A stretch of 5,289 bases of DNA from Phycisphaeraceae bacterium (lineage in GTDB: Bacteria; Planctomycetota; Phycisphaerae; Phycisphaerales; Phycisphaeraceae). The translations under genes were made by a program, and so were the position numbers. The notes beneath the pieces are model-generated. The model saw only the letters and a program-made list of their open reading frames with translations. It made no database searches and had not been told where the DNA came from. Where the stretch lies: assembly GCA_029260695.1 (NCBI GenBank), contig JAJDCT010000359.1, positions 1 through 5,289 on the forward strand. Direction: 5' to 3'. This document shows, in pieces, positions 1 through 4,465 of the stretch (position 1 is the first letter of the stretch; each line of letters begins with the position of its first letter).

Positions 1-636
1 CTGATCGACGGGCTGCGTGCCGATGGGTATACCGTGGACACGCTGGACATCGGCGGCGGGTACGCGGCGGACTACGAGACCGGCAAGAGCCCGGCGTACA
101 CAGCCTACGCGGAGGCGATCGTGCCGTTGCTGCGCGGCAAGGGCCTGAGGCTCATCATCGAACCGGGCAGGACGATCTCGGGCAACGCCGGGGTGCTGGC
201 GTGCAAGGTGTCGTACATCAAGACAGGCGGGAGCAAGACGTTCGCGATCGTGGATACGGGGATGCACCACCTGATCCGGCCGTCGTTCTACGAAGGGTTT
301 CACTTTACCTGGCCGACAAAGGTTGCCGATGAACACGTCCCGGCCGAGCGTGCGCAGCAGATGGACCTGCCGGGGCTGAAGACCTACGACGTGGTTGGGC
401 CTATCTGCGAGACCAGCGACACGCTCTCCGCGGTGCGGGACCTGCCGCCCTTGAAGCGGGGTGACGGGCTGTGCTTCTTCACCGCGGGGGCTTACGGGAT
501 GGTGATGGCGAGCAACTACAACGCCATGCCCCGCCCTGCCGAGGTTTTGGTCGATGGCGCCGAGGCGAAGGTCATCCGGCGGCGCGAGACCTACGACGAC
601 CTGGTCGAGCAGGAACGCCAGACCGTGCCGATCTGA
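1..636 (+). CDS. lysA: Diaminopimelate decarboxylase, C-terminal part (5' end outside window)
   Basis: Diaminopimelate decarboxylase is a PLP-dependent fold-III enzyme that converts meso-diaminopimelate to L-lysine and CO2 in the cytoplasm, the last step of lysine synthesis. The frame is open from base 1 and ends at TGA 634-636, giving 211 codons of a protein usually about 400-440 long. The N-terminal barrel with the PLP-binding lysine is therefore missing. Visible family motifs are the glycine-rich phosphate loop LDIGGGY (nt 43-63), EPGRTISGNAG (from nt 160), the VDTGMHHLIRPSFY segment, GPICETSD with the active-site cysteine at nt 406-408 (commonly CESGD in relatives), and AGAYGMVMASNYNAMPRPAE with its active-site tyrosine at nt 493-495. 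The GTG at nt 34 is an internal valine, not a start. The gene converges on the PEP-CTERM gene 72 bp downstream. Related fold-III decarboxylases (ornithine/arginine, carboxynorspermidine) are less likely given the NYNAMPRPAEVLVDG ending. Confidence 0.95.
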   Translation: MIDGLRADGYTVDTLDIGGGYAADYETGKSPAYTAYAEAIVPLLRGKGLRLIIEPGRTISGNAGVLACKVSYIKTGGSKTFAIVDTGMHHLIRPSFYEGFHFTWPTKVADEHVPAERAQQMDLPGLKTYDVVGPICETSDTLSAVRDLPPLKRGDGLCFFTAGAYGMVMASNYNAMPRPAEVLVDGAEAKVIRRRETYDDLVEQERQTVPI

Positions 637-674
637 CACATCCTGACCACGGCCGCGTGTCAGGCGGGCAGTTG

Positions 675-694
675 CAACAGGTTTAAGCCTGTTG
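675..694. terminator. Candidate bidirectional terminator hairpin between convergent genes
   Basis: A perfect 7-bp inverted repeat, CAACAGG (675-681) and CCTGTTG (688-694), encloses a 6-base loop. It lies midway between the lysA stop (636) and the PEP-CTERM gene stop (709, opposite strand). The position and symmetry suit termination from both sides. There is no U-tract on either strand, so it may only be a stabilising or Rho-assisted 3' hairpin. Confidence 0.4.
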
Positions 695-708
695 TCTGAC
701 GTTGACGT

Positions 709-1413
709 CTAGCGGCGACGCAGGAGAGCGAGGCCACCAAGGCCCAGTGCAGTAACCGAGGCAGGCTCGGGAGCGATTATGCCGTTGACGAGGGGGATAC
801 CGATTAAGGTTCTGCCAGGGCTGTCGGCTTCGGTGACTGCGAGCGATAAGATACCGTTGGCATCGGGTGACAGGGTGAACCGGCCCAGCTTGGTGGCTCC
901 GACATCGGTGGTAATCGAACCAGCGCTGTTCCAGGAGATGTTGGCCCCTGTAGAATCGAACACAGGGGAACCGGCGGGACCGCCGGCATCAGCACCCGCA
1001 CCAGCGATCGAGATGAACGCCAGGATGGGGTCTGGAAGAGCCGATGGATCTGCGTTGCCGGGGAGGGCATTGCCGTCCAGGTAACTGTCCCATTCAAGAG
1101 AAGGGATGGTCGCAAAACCGAGGGGATTGGTTGGGCCCAAGGTGGAGCCGAAACCGCCGAATCCCGAGTTTTCCTGGAACATCGAACCACTGCTCAGGTC
1201 GATGAATATGGCCGCAGCCGTCCAGTCGCTCGTGGTGTTCACGATCAGGTCCAACGCATTGAAGCCATCAAGGCTACCCGGCGCACCCGTCGAGCCGGGC
1301 GTAGGCGTGATGCCGGATGGAACGGGGGTGTTCACAAAATCCAGAAACACGGCCGCAGATGTTGTCCCCGCCAGAAGAACGACCGCACTCAAGGACCATA
1401 AAAATCTGATCAT
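709..1413 (-). CDS. PEP-CTERM sorting-domain secreted protein of unknown function
   Basis: A 234-residue exported protein. Residues 1-20 form a Sec signal peptide: MIRF, a hydrophobic core of residues 5-15, then TTSA-A as a likely cleavage site. The C-terminus is a PEP-CTERM signal, with P215-E216-P217, a hydrophobic helix at about 219-231, then the basic end RRR. In characterised systems this signal is recognised by an exosortase, which removes it as the protein passes to the cell surface or extracellular matrix. The middle is rich in Gly, Ser, Ala, Asn and Asp, has no cysteine, and matches no domain I recognise, so its role is unknown. The start at 1413 is well supported: an AAGGAGG-type ribosome binding site ends 7 bases upstream and the signal peptide starts directly at this methionine. 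The gene is monocistronic, convergent with lysA and divergent from the FHA-ATPase gene. No exosortase gene is in the window. Confidence 0.92.
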   Translation of the reverse strand: MIRFLWSLSAVVLLAGTTSAAVFLDFVNTPVPSGITPTPGSTGAPGSLDGFNALDLIVNTTSDWTAAAIFIDLSSGSMFQENSGFGGFGSTLGPTNPLGFATIPSLEWDSYLDGNALPGNADPSALPDPILAFISIAGAGADAGGPAGSPVFDSTGANISWNSAGSITTDVGATKLGRFTLSPDANGILSLAVTEADSPGRTLIGIPLVNGIIAPEPASVTALGLGGLALLRRR

Positions 1414-1420
1414 CTAAGTT

Positions 1421-1428
1421 CCTCCTTA
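1421..1428 (-). promoter_or_regulatory. Strong Shine-Dalgarno for the PEP-CTERM gene
   Basis: Read on the - strand, TAAGGAGG ends 7 bases before the ATG at 1413. It is an almost full anti-16S match at ideal spacing and fixes the start codon. It stands out because neither the FHA-ATPase nor ruvB has a recognisable Shine-Dalgarno. Confidence 0.85.
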
Positions 1429-1484
1429 AAGTCAAGTCCACCGAAAAGGCCGGGCCTTAGGCCAATGCCAAGGATTATCCAATC

Positions 1485-1500
1485 AGCAGCAGGCCTGCCA
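1485..1500 (-). promoter_or_regulatory. Candidate sigma-54 (RpoN) promoter for the PEP-CTERM gene
   Basis: On the - strand the 16-mer is TGGCAG, GCCTG, CTGCT. Against the -24/-12 consensus TGGCAC-N5-TTGCW it differs at only two positions, and the essential GG and GC doublets have correct spacing. Transcription would start near 1474, giving a leader of about 60 bases that contains the strong ribosome binding site. Known biology supports the idea: in several proteobacteria PEP-CTERM genes are controlled by the PrsK/PrsR two-component system acting with RpoN. Whether that holds in this lineage is inference, and a match of this length can arise by chance. Confidence 0.4.
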
Positions 1501-1578
1501 CGCATCGTGTGACCCCGAATAAGCAAAAACATATTCCCTACCCAACAACCGACGCTGTATGACATCATAATGAGTCTA

Positions 1579-1600
1579 CCGTAAAGACTTCAAGGTAAAT
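1579..1600. repeat. Paired GTAAA repeats, possible upstream activator site
   Basis: GTAAA occurs at 1581-1585 and again at 1595-1599, 14 bp apart, in the contexts CCGTAAAG and AGGTAAAT. They lie about 105-120 bp upstream of the transcription start predicted from the sigma-54-type box, which is a usual distance for an enhancer-binding activator. No known motif is identified; this is a positional suggestion only. Confidence 0.2.
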
Positions 1601-1745
1601 CCGGTGGATCAGTTAACTTATGACAAACAAATTACCCGCAGCCGCCTGTGATAAGGCGCCGCCACGACCGGCAAATCGGCCTGTGCCAGGGATGTTTCAG
1701 CGTCTCTGCCAGCCCCCATCACCGGCCGAGGTGCGAGTAGAAGCC

Positions 1746-1763
1746 GAGTGCGAGTGCGAGTGC
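1746..1763 (+). repeat. Tandem hexamer GAGTGC x3
   Basis: Three perfect copies of GAGTGC lie back to back, with degenerate copies on both sides (GAGTAG before, GAATGAG after). It is a short microsatellite that may vary in copy number by slippage. It is immediately followed by the G-run tract, together forming a purine-biased low-complexity block of about 75 bases. Confidence 0.75.
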
Positions 1764-1782
1764 GAATGAGAGGGCGAGGACT

Positions 1783-1807
1783 GGGCGGGGGCGGGGCGGG
1801 GGCGGGG
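1783..1807 (+). repeat. G-run tract with G-quadruplex potential
   Basis: Five consecutive G runs on the + strand (3, 5, 4, 5 and 4 G) are separated by single C bases, from an 11-bp unit repeated about twice. Four or more runs of at least three G with one-base loops satisfy the usual G-quadruplex rule with room to spare. The tract lies about 170 bp upstream of the FHA-ATPase start, on its coding strand, directly before an AT-rich island. A regulatory or replication-related effect is possible but not shown. Confidence 0.7.
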
Positions 1808-1823
1808 CGACAAGCTTTAAATC

Positions 1824-1850
1824 ATGACCCGTTATTCACTCCCCTATTAT
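1824..1850 (+). promoter_or_regulatory. Weak candidate promoter in AT-rich island
   Basis: TATTAT at 1845-1850 matches the -10 consensus at five of six positions. The best upstream partner is ATGACC at 1824-1829, four of six matches to TTGACA, but with a short 15-bp spacer. The island is the most easily melted DNA upstream of the FHA-ATPase. A transcript from here would have a leader of about 120 bases. Other -10-like words occur in the same island, so the exact site is uncertain. Confidence 0.25.
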
Positions 1851-1904
1851 ATTGTATTTATGCTAGATATTTTAACAATACACCCCCCCGATCGACGGGC
1901 CTAA

Positions 1905-1932
1905 CACCGCGGGGACACCGAGCGGTGCCCTC
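1905..1932 (+). other. GC-rich hairpins upstream of the FHA-ATPase
   Basis: Two mutually exclusive stems share bases. CACCGC (1905-1910) can pair with GCGGTG (1922-1927). Alternatively GGGG-A-CACC (1911-1919) can pair with GGTG-C-CCTC (1924-1932) around a GAGC loop, with one mismatch and one G-U pair. If transcribed from the AT-rich island, the leader could switch between them. No U-tract follows, so this is not a terminator on the + strand. Confidence 0.35.
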
Positions 1933-1975
1933 CGGACACAATCAACAGCCCCTAAACCGCTTACCCACAACACGC

Positions 1976-1981
1976 TACAAT
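1976..1981 (+). promoter_or_regulatory. TACAAT -10-like box abutting the FHA-ATPase start
   Basis: TACAAT matches TATAAT at five of six positions and overlaps the first ATG (1980). The in-frame ATG at 1992 lies 10 bases downstream, close to the expected transcription start. Use of this box would make the mRNA leaderless or nearly so from 1992 and would exclude the 1980 start. The -35 partner (TAAACC, 1953-1958) is poor. There is no Shine-Dalgarno before either ATG, which is consistent with this but not proof. Confidence 0.3.
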
Positions 1982-3743
1982 GCGTAGCGATATGGCGCAC
2001 CTGGAAGTTCATACCAATTCCGGCCTCAAGCGTTGCAACCTTGCCAAGAGCAAGGTGACGATCGGTCGGCACGCCAGCAATTCGGTCATTATTGATGACG
2101 ACAAGCTGATCAGCCGGCACCACTGCCAGATCGAGCAATCGACCAACGGTTATGTCCTGCGGGACCTGGACTCGCGTAACGGCACGAAGATGGACGGGCT
2201 GGACATCGTGTCGGTGGTGCTTCGGTCGGGCACGCAGTTCCTGGTCGGTGGGACGCTGGTTAAGTTCATCGACGACGGGCAGACGGTGCAGGTCGCGCCG
2301 GGACAGCTCCCCGGCCACGGCGACGGCCCGGCGGGCGGGCGGTCTTCCGACACGATGACCGGGGGAGATGACGGGATCGATATCGAGGCGGGGTCACCGG
2401 TCCTGCTCGATGAGGACGACGGCGACCCGATCACCGGCGGGGGCGGCTACGGGATCGGGTCATTCACCGCATTGATGAAGGTCGGCAAGAACGTGCCCTA
2501 CGGCTTGTCCGAGGTGGCGCTGATCAACGCACGGGGCAAGACGGTGCACGCGGCGACCGGCGACGCGGCGCGGAGCAAGGACGCGACCGCGGAAGCTATC
2601 GATGTGGTCAGGCTGCTGATGCTCGGGTGTATCCGGTCCGGTGCGTCGGACATCCACATGGAACCCAAGCGCGAGGGCGGGCTGGTCCGGCTGCGGATCG
2701 ACGGCGCGATGGTCGAGGTGTCCAGGGTCGATACCGGGATGTACCGCAAGCTGGGGAGCCTGGTCAAGATCCTGGGCGACATCGACATCTCCAAGAAGGG
2801 GATCGTGCAGGAGGGGCACTTTTCGGTGCAGGTGCCGGACCGACGGATCGACTACCGCATCAGCTTCACGCCCTCGATGTTCGGGCAGAAGCTGGTGATC
2901 CGTGTGCTGGACCCGTTCAATGCGCCGCAGAAACTCACGGACCTGTGGCTGCCGGACTGGATGTACACCAAGATCCGCGACCTGACCAAGCAGAACACCG
3001 GGATGCTGCTGAACTGTGGGCCGACCGGCTCGGGGAAAACGACGACGCTGTACGCGGCGCTGAGGCAGATCGATGCGCAGATGCGAAACGTCATCACGAT
3101 CGAGGACCCGATCGAGTACGAGGTCGCGGGGGTGACGCAGATCCCCGTCGATGAGGACCAGGGGCACAGCTTCCACCAACTCTTGCGGTCGTGCCTGAGG
3201 CAGGACCCGGACATCATCGTGCTGGGCGAGATCCGCGACAAAGACACCGCCACCGCCGCGATGCAGGCCGCCAGCACCGGGCACCTGGTGCTATCGACCG
3301 TCCACGCGAAGGACACGATCGGGACGATCTTCCGGCTGATCGACTTGGGCGTCGAGCCCTACCTGGTGGCTTCGACGCTGAACCTGGTCCTGGCGCAACG
3401 CCTCGCCCGGCTGCTGTGCCAACACTGCAAGACCGCCAAGCGCCCGACCCCCGAGCAGGTCATGCGGATGGGCCGAAGCGTCAGCGGGGTCGAGAAGGTC
3501 TACACGCCCTGCGGCTGCGCACAGTGCTTCGGCACCGGGTACGCGGGACGCCGGGGTGTGTACGAACTGCTGAGCACCAACGATGCCCTGCGCGATGTCA
3601 TCATGAACAACCCGGACATCGCCGCGATCAAGAAAGCGGTGGACCTGACGATGTTCACCAGCCTCAAGGAAGGCGGCTACGGGATGGTCATGCGTGGCGA
3701 GACCTCGATCGAGGAAATCGAGCGCGTGATCGGGATGGACTAG
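1980..3743 (+). CDS. FHA domain-GspE/PilB-type secretion or pilus assembly ATPase
   Basis: A 587-residue hexameric-type ATPase of the T2SS/T4P family, which powers pseudopilus or pilus assembly from the cytoplasmic face of the inner membrane. Residues 5-97 are an FHA phosphothreonine-binding domain: GRH 29-31, SRHH 45-48 and NGT 67-69 carry the conserved Arg, Ser/His and Asn-Gly. A Gly/Asp-rich, probably disordered linker (98-160) replaces the usual GspE/PilB N-terminal domains. Then come SDIHMEP (223-229), Walker A GPTGSGKTT (347-355), Asp box ITIEDPIEY (372-380), Walker B DPDIIVLGEIRD (409-420), a His box written STVHAKD (439-445, more often STLHTN), and a CxxC...CxxC zinc site (C480, C483, C513, C516) before TGYAGRRGVYELL. 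All catalytic motifs are intact. No platform protein (GspF/PilC) or pilin adjoins it, so T2SS and T4P roles cannot be separated. The start may be ATG 1980 or the in-frame ATG 1992, since both precede the FHA fold and neither has a Shine-Dalgarno. Confidence 0.93.
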   Translation: MRSDMAHLEVHTNSGLKRCNLAKSKVTIGRHASNSVIIDDDKLISRHHCQIEQSTNGYVLRDLDSRNGTKMDGLDIVSVVLRSGTQFLVGGTLVKFIDDGQTVQVAPGQLPGHGDGPAGGRSSDTMTGGDDGIDIEAGSPVLLDEDDGDPITGGGGYGIGSFTALMKVGKNVPYGLSEVALINARGKTVHAATGDAARSKDATAEAIDVVRLLMLGCIRSGASDIHMEPKREGGLVRLRIDGAMVEVSRVDTGMYRKLGSLVKILGDIDISKKGIVQEGHFSVQVPDRRIDYRISFTPSMFGQKLVIRVLDPFNAPQKLTDLWLPDWMYTKIRDLTKQNTGMLLNCGPTGSGKTTTLYAALRQIDAQMRNVITIEDPIEYEVAGVTQIPVDEDQGHSFHQLLRSCLRQDPDIIVLGEIRDKDTATAAMQAASTGHLVLSTVHAKDTIGTIFRLIDLGVEPYLVASTLNLVLAQRLARLLCQHCKTAKRPTPEQVMRMGRSVSGVEKVYTPCGCAQCFGTGYAGRRGVYELLSTNDALRDVIMNNPDIAAIKKAVDLTMFTSLKEGGYGMVMRGETSIEEIERVIGMD

Positions 3744-3823
3744 CACCACAGCCCGTCCATGTACAGCGGACCGATATGCCGTGTTCGGCACGTACCCGGG
3801 CAGGCGCATAAAACCTTATGCCG

Positions 3824-3847
3824 TGCTTGTCGCTTAGAGCATTTTTT
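3824..3847 (+). terminator. Weak candidate terminator after the FHA-ATPase gene
   Basis: TGCTT (3824-3828) can pair with GAGCA (3837-3841), including one G-U pair, around an 8-base loop, directly followed by six T (3842-3847). The stem is short. Two further hairpins lie between it and the ATPase stop: TGCCG/CGGCA at 3777-3790 and GCATAA/TTATGC at 3806-3821. The cluster as a whole is a reasonable 3' end. Confidence 0.35.
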
Positions 3848-3939
3848 GCGTGATTGCTGGCTGAGTCCCACACGCTGGGGGCGTTTATCTAACTGGCTCA
3901 CTCAGTTTTGACTGCCGTCGCTATTGATACAAAATGCTC
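3837..3939. repeat. 103-bp segment bounded by 9-bp inverted repeats
   Basis: GAGCATTTT at 3837-3845 is the exact reverse complement of 3931-3939. Nested inside are CTGAGT (3861-3866) with ACTCAG (3900-3905, followed by TTTT) and a small CCCA/TGGG hairpin (3867-3879). The layout resembles a small non-autonomous transposon remnant (MITE-like), or simply a large bidirectional terminator between the convergent ATPase and ArsR genes. No target-site duplication is visible at the flanks (TTA left, CAG right), which argues against a recent insertion. The right end lies 9 bases beyond the ArsR stop codon. Confidence 0.35.
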
Positions 3940-3948
3940 CAGGCCGCA

Positions 3949-4230
3949 CTATGCGAGTTGTTGGTACCAGCGTTGCGCCCTGCGGAGAGCGGACGCGTTG
4001 ACACGGTAGATCCGGCGACGCCCCTCGACTCGGTGGCGGACCAGGCCGGTATCGCGAAGAACCCGGAGGTGCTGGGACAGCCCCGGCGGGGTCAGGTCCA
4101 GTGCTGCCAGCAGATCCCCCGCCGAACACTCACACTTATCCAGCATCAGGACCACCCGTCGCCTCATCGGGTGCGCCAACCCACGAAAAACATCCGCCCG
4201 ATCCGCATCGCTGAGTACAGGTCTGGTCAT
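3949..4230 (-). CDS. ArsR-family winged-helix transcriptional regulator
   Basis: A 93-residue ArsR/SmtB-type repressor, normally a dimer that leaves DNA when it binds a ligand or metal. FRGLAHPMRRRVVLML (15-30) is the family's first helices, and the helix-turn-helix is at about 36-60 with LTPPGLSQHLRVLRDTGLV. The wing is RHRVEGRRRIYRVN (65-78). The start was set at ATG 4230 and not the in-frame ATG at 4275. The extra 15 codons would run across a perfect 25-bp AT-rich palindrome and a consensus -35 box, which is implausible as coding sequence, and 93 residues is typical for the family. C33-E-C35 is a CxC pair near the third helix. By alignment it is slightly offset from the CVC metal site of E. 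coli ArsR, so arsenite or metal sensing is uncertain. The gene is single, convergent with the FHA-ATPase, divergent from ruvB, and probably autoregulated. Its ligand is unknown. Confidence 0.9.
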   Translation of the reverse strand: MTRPVLSDADRADVFRGLAHPMRRRVVLMLDKCECSAGDLLAALDLTPPGLSQHLRVLRDTGLVRHRVEGRRRIYRVNASALRRAQRWYQQLA

Positions 4231-4233
4231 AAG

Positions 4234-4258
4234 ACCTATATTTAACTTAAATATAGGT
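4234..4258. promoter_or_regulatory. Perfect 25-bp palindromic operator (likely ArsR autoregulation)
   Basis: The arm ACCTATATTTAA (4234-4245) and its exact reverse complement (4247-4258) flank one central base; two further matching pairs (4232/4260, 4231/4261) lie outside a single mismatch. It ends 3 bases before the ArsR start codon and covers the spacer and -10 region of its promoter. ArsR-family operators are typically 12-2-12 inverted repeats, so length and placement fit autorepression. A perfect 24-base match by chance is very unlikely. A role for the divergent ruvB, more than 200 bp away, is doubtful. Confidence 0.8.
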
Positions 4259-4266
4259 TTTGTCAA
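4239..4266 (-). promoter_or_regulatory. Promoter of the ArsR gene with consensus -35
   Basis: On the - strand a perfect TTGACA lies at 4266-4261. A -10-like TAAATA follows after 16 bp at 4244-4239, inside the palindrome (TTAAAT at 15 bp is an alternative). Initiation about 7 bases further would be near 4232, so the mRNA would be nearly leaderless at ATG 4230. This supports the shorter start and places the operator where a bound repressor would block RNA polymerase. Confidence 0.65.
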
Positions 4267-4286
4267 CCCAGGCATTATTGTGGAAT

Positions 4287-4318
4287 GTTGAGGGTTGTTG
4301 AGGGTGGAGGATGGGTGG
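4287..4318 (+). repeat. Direct repeat GTTGAGGGT x2 in a G/T-rich tract
   Basis: GTTGAGGGT occurs at 4287-4295 and 4297-4305, 10 bp apart, followed by further G pairs and triplets to 4318. C is absent from this stretch, giving strong strand asymmetry. There are three GGG runs plus GG pairs, so G-quadruplex potential is weaker than at 1783. It lies between the ArsR promoter and ruvB; the rest of the gap to 4453 shows no clear feature. Confidence 0.5.
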
Positions 4319-4453
4319 CTTCGATGTGGTATGGTTGGCTTAGGTTGGCCGGGCCGGGGTGGTTAGTTGCTGGCGGTTGGCGGAGGGGCTTTGATATTCG
4401 GTTGCTCCGGCTGACCCCGGGTACGGTGGCGGTCAGGTGCCCCCGCCATCGGC

Positions 4454-4459
4454 TATCAT
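4454..4459 (+). promoter_or_regulatory. TATCAT -10-like box just before ruvB
   Basis: TATCAT matches TATAAT at five of six positions and ends 6 bases before the ATG at 4466, the spacing expected if transcription begins at or next to the start codon. No good -35 is seen 16-18 bp upstream (sequence around 4430 is GC-rich). No Shine-Dalgarno precedes ruvB: the bases before ATG are pyrimidine-rich. Together these suggest a leaderless message, but weakly. Confidence 0.25.
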
Positions 4460-4465
4460 CTTCCT

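Larger units (their letters stand above)
1414..1979. other. 566-bp gene-free intergenic region
   Basis: This stretch separates the divergent PEP-CTERM and FHA-ATPase genes, and no convincing coding frame lies inside it. A 79-codon + frame at 1748-1987 is only a reading through the hexamer and G-run repeats. From left to right it holds the PEP-CTERM leader, with a short inverted repeat AAGGCC/GGCCTT at 1446-1458, then the sigma-54-type box and the GTAAA pair. After those come GAGTGC hexamers, the G-run tract, an AT-rich island (about 1811-1880), a run of seven C (1883-1889), GC-rich hairpins (1905-1932) and a TACAAT box next to the ATPase start. The abrupt switch from almost pure G/C to AT-rich sequence near 1810 is notable. 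Confidence 0.8.

Noticed and set aside
34..636. GTG at 34 as the start of the first gene
   Set aside because: The LysA-like frame is open back to base 1 and the GTG is an internal valine next to the LDIGGGY motif; the gene is cut by the window edge.
1446..1458. AAGGCC/GGCCTT inverted repeat in the PEP-CTERM leader as a terminator or riboswitch
   Set aside because: Arms are separated by one base, so the usable RNA stem is only 4-5 bp; no aptamer-like structure or U-tract was seen.
1739..1809. CRISPR array
   Set aside because: The repeats are contiguous hexamers and G runs without spacers, and no cas gene is present.
1748..1987. 79-codon + frame in the large intergenic region
   Set aside because: Its first part is just translated hexamer and G-run repeats, and the rest has no family resemblance.
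2460..3284. 274-codon - strand frame opposite the ATPase
   Set aside because: Antisense shadow of a gene with all T2SS/T4P ATPase motifs; no domain and biased composition.
3775..3825. 9-base direct repeat TATGCCGTG (3775-3783 and 3817-3825)
   Set aside because: Too short and isolated to call a repeat family; both copies sit within the 3' hairpin cluster and are probably coincidental.
3688..3873. 61-codon - strand frame between ATPase and ArsR genes
   Set aside because: Overlaps the ATPase 3' end, has no ribosome binding site, and is Arg/Ser-rich without a recognisable motif.
4231..4275. Fifteen extra N-terminal residues on the ArsR protein (start at 4275)
   Set aside because: This segment is a perfect AT-rich palindrome plus a TTGACA box; it is promoter and operator DNA, and the 93-residue form is a typical ArsR length.
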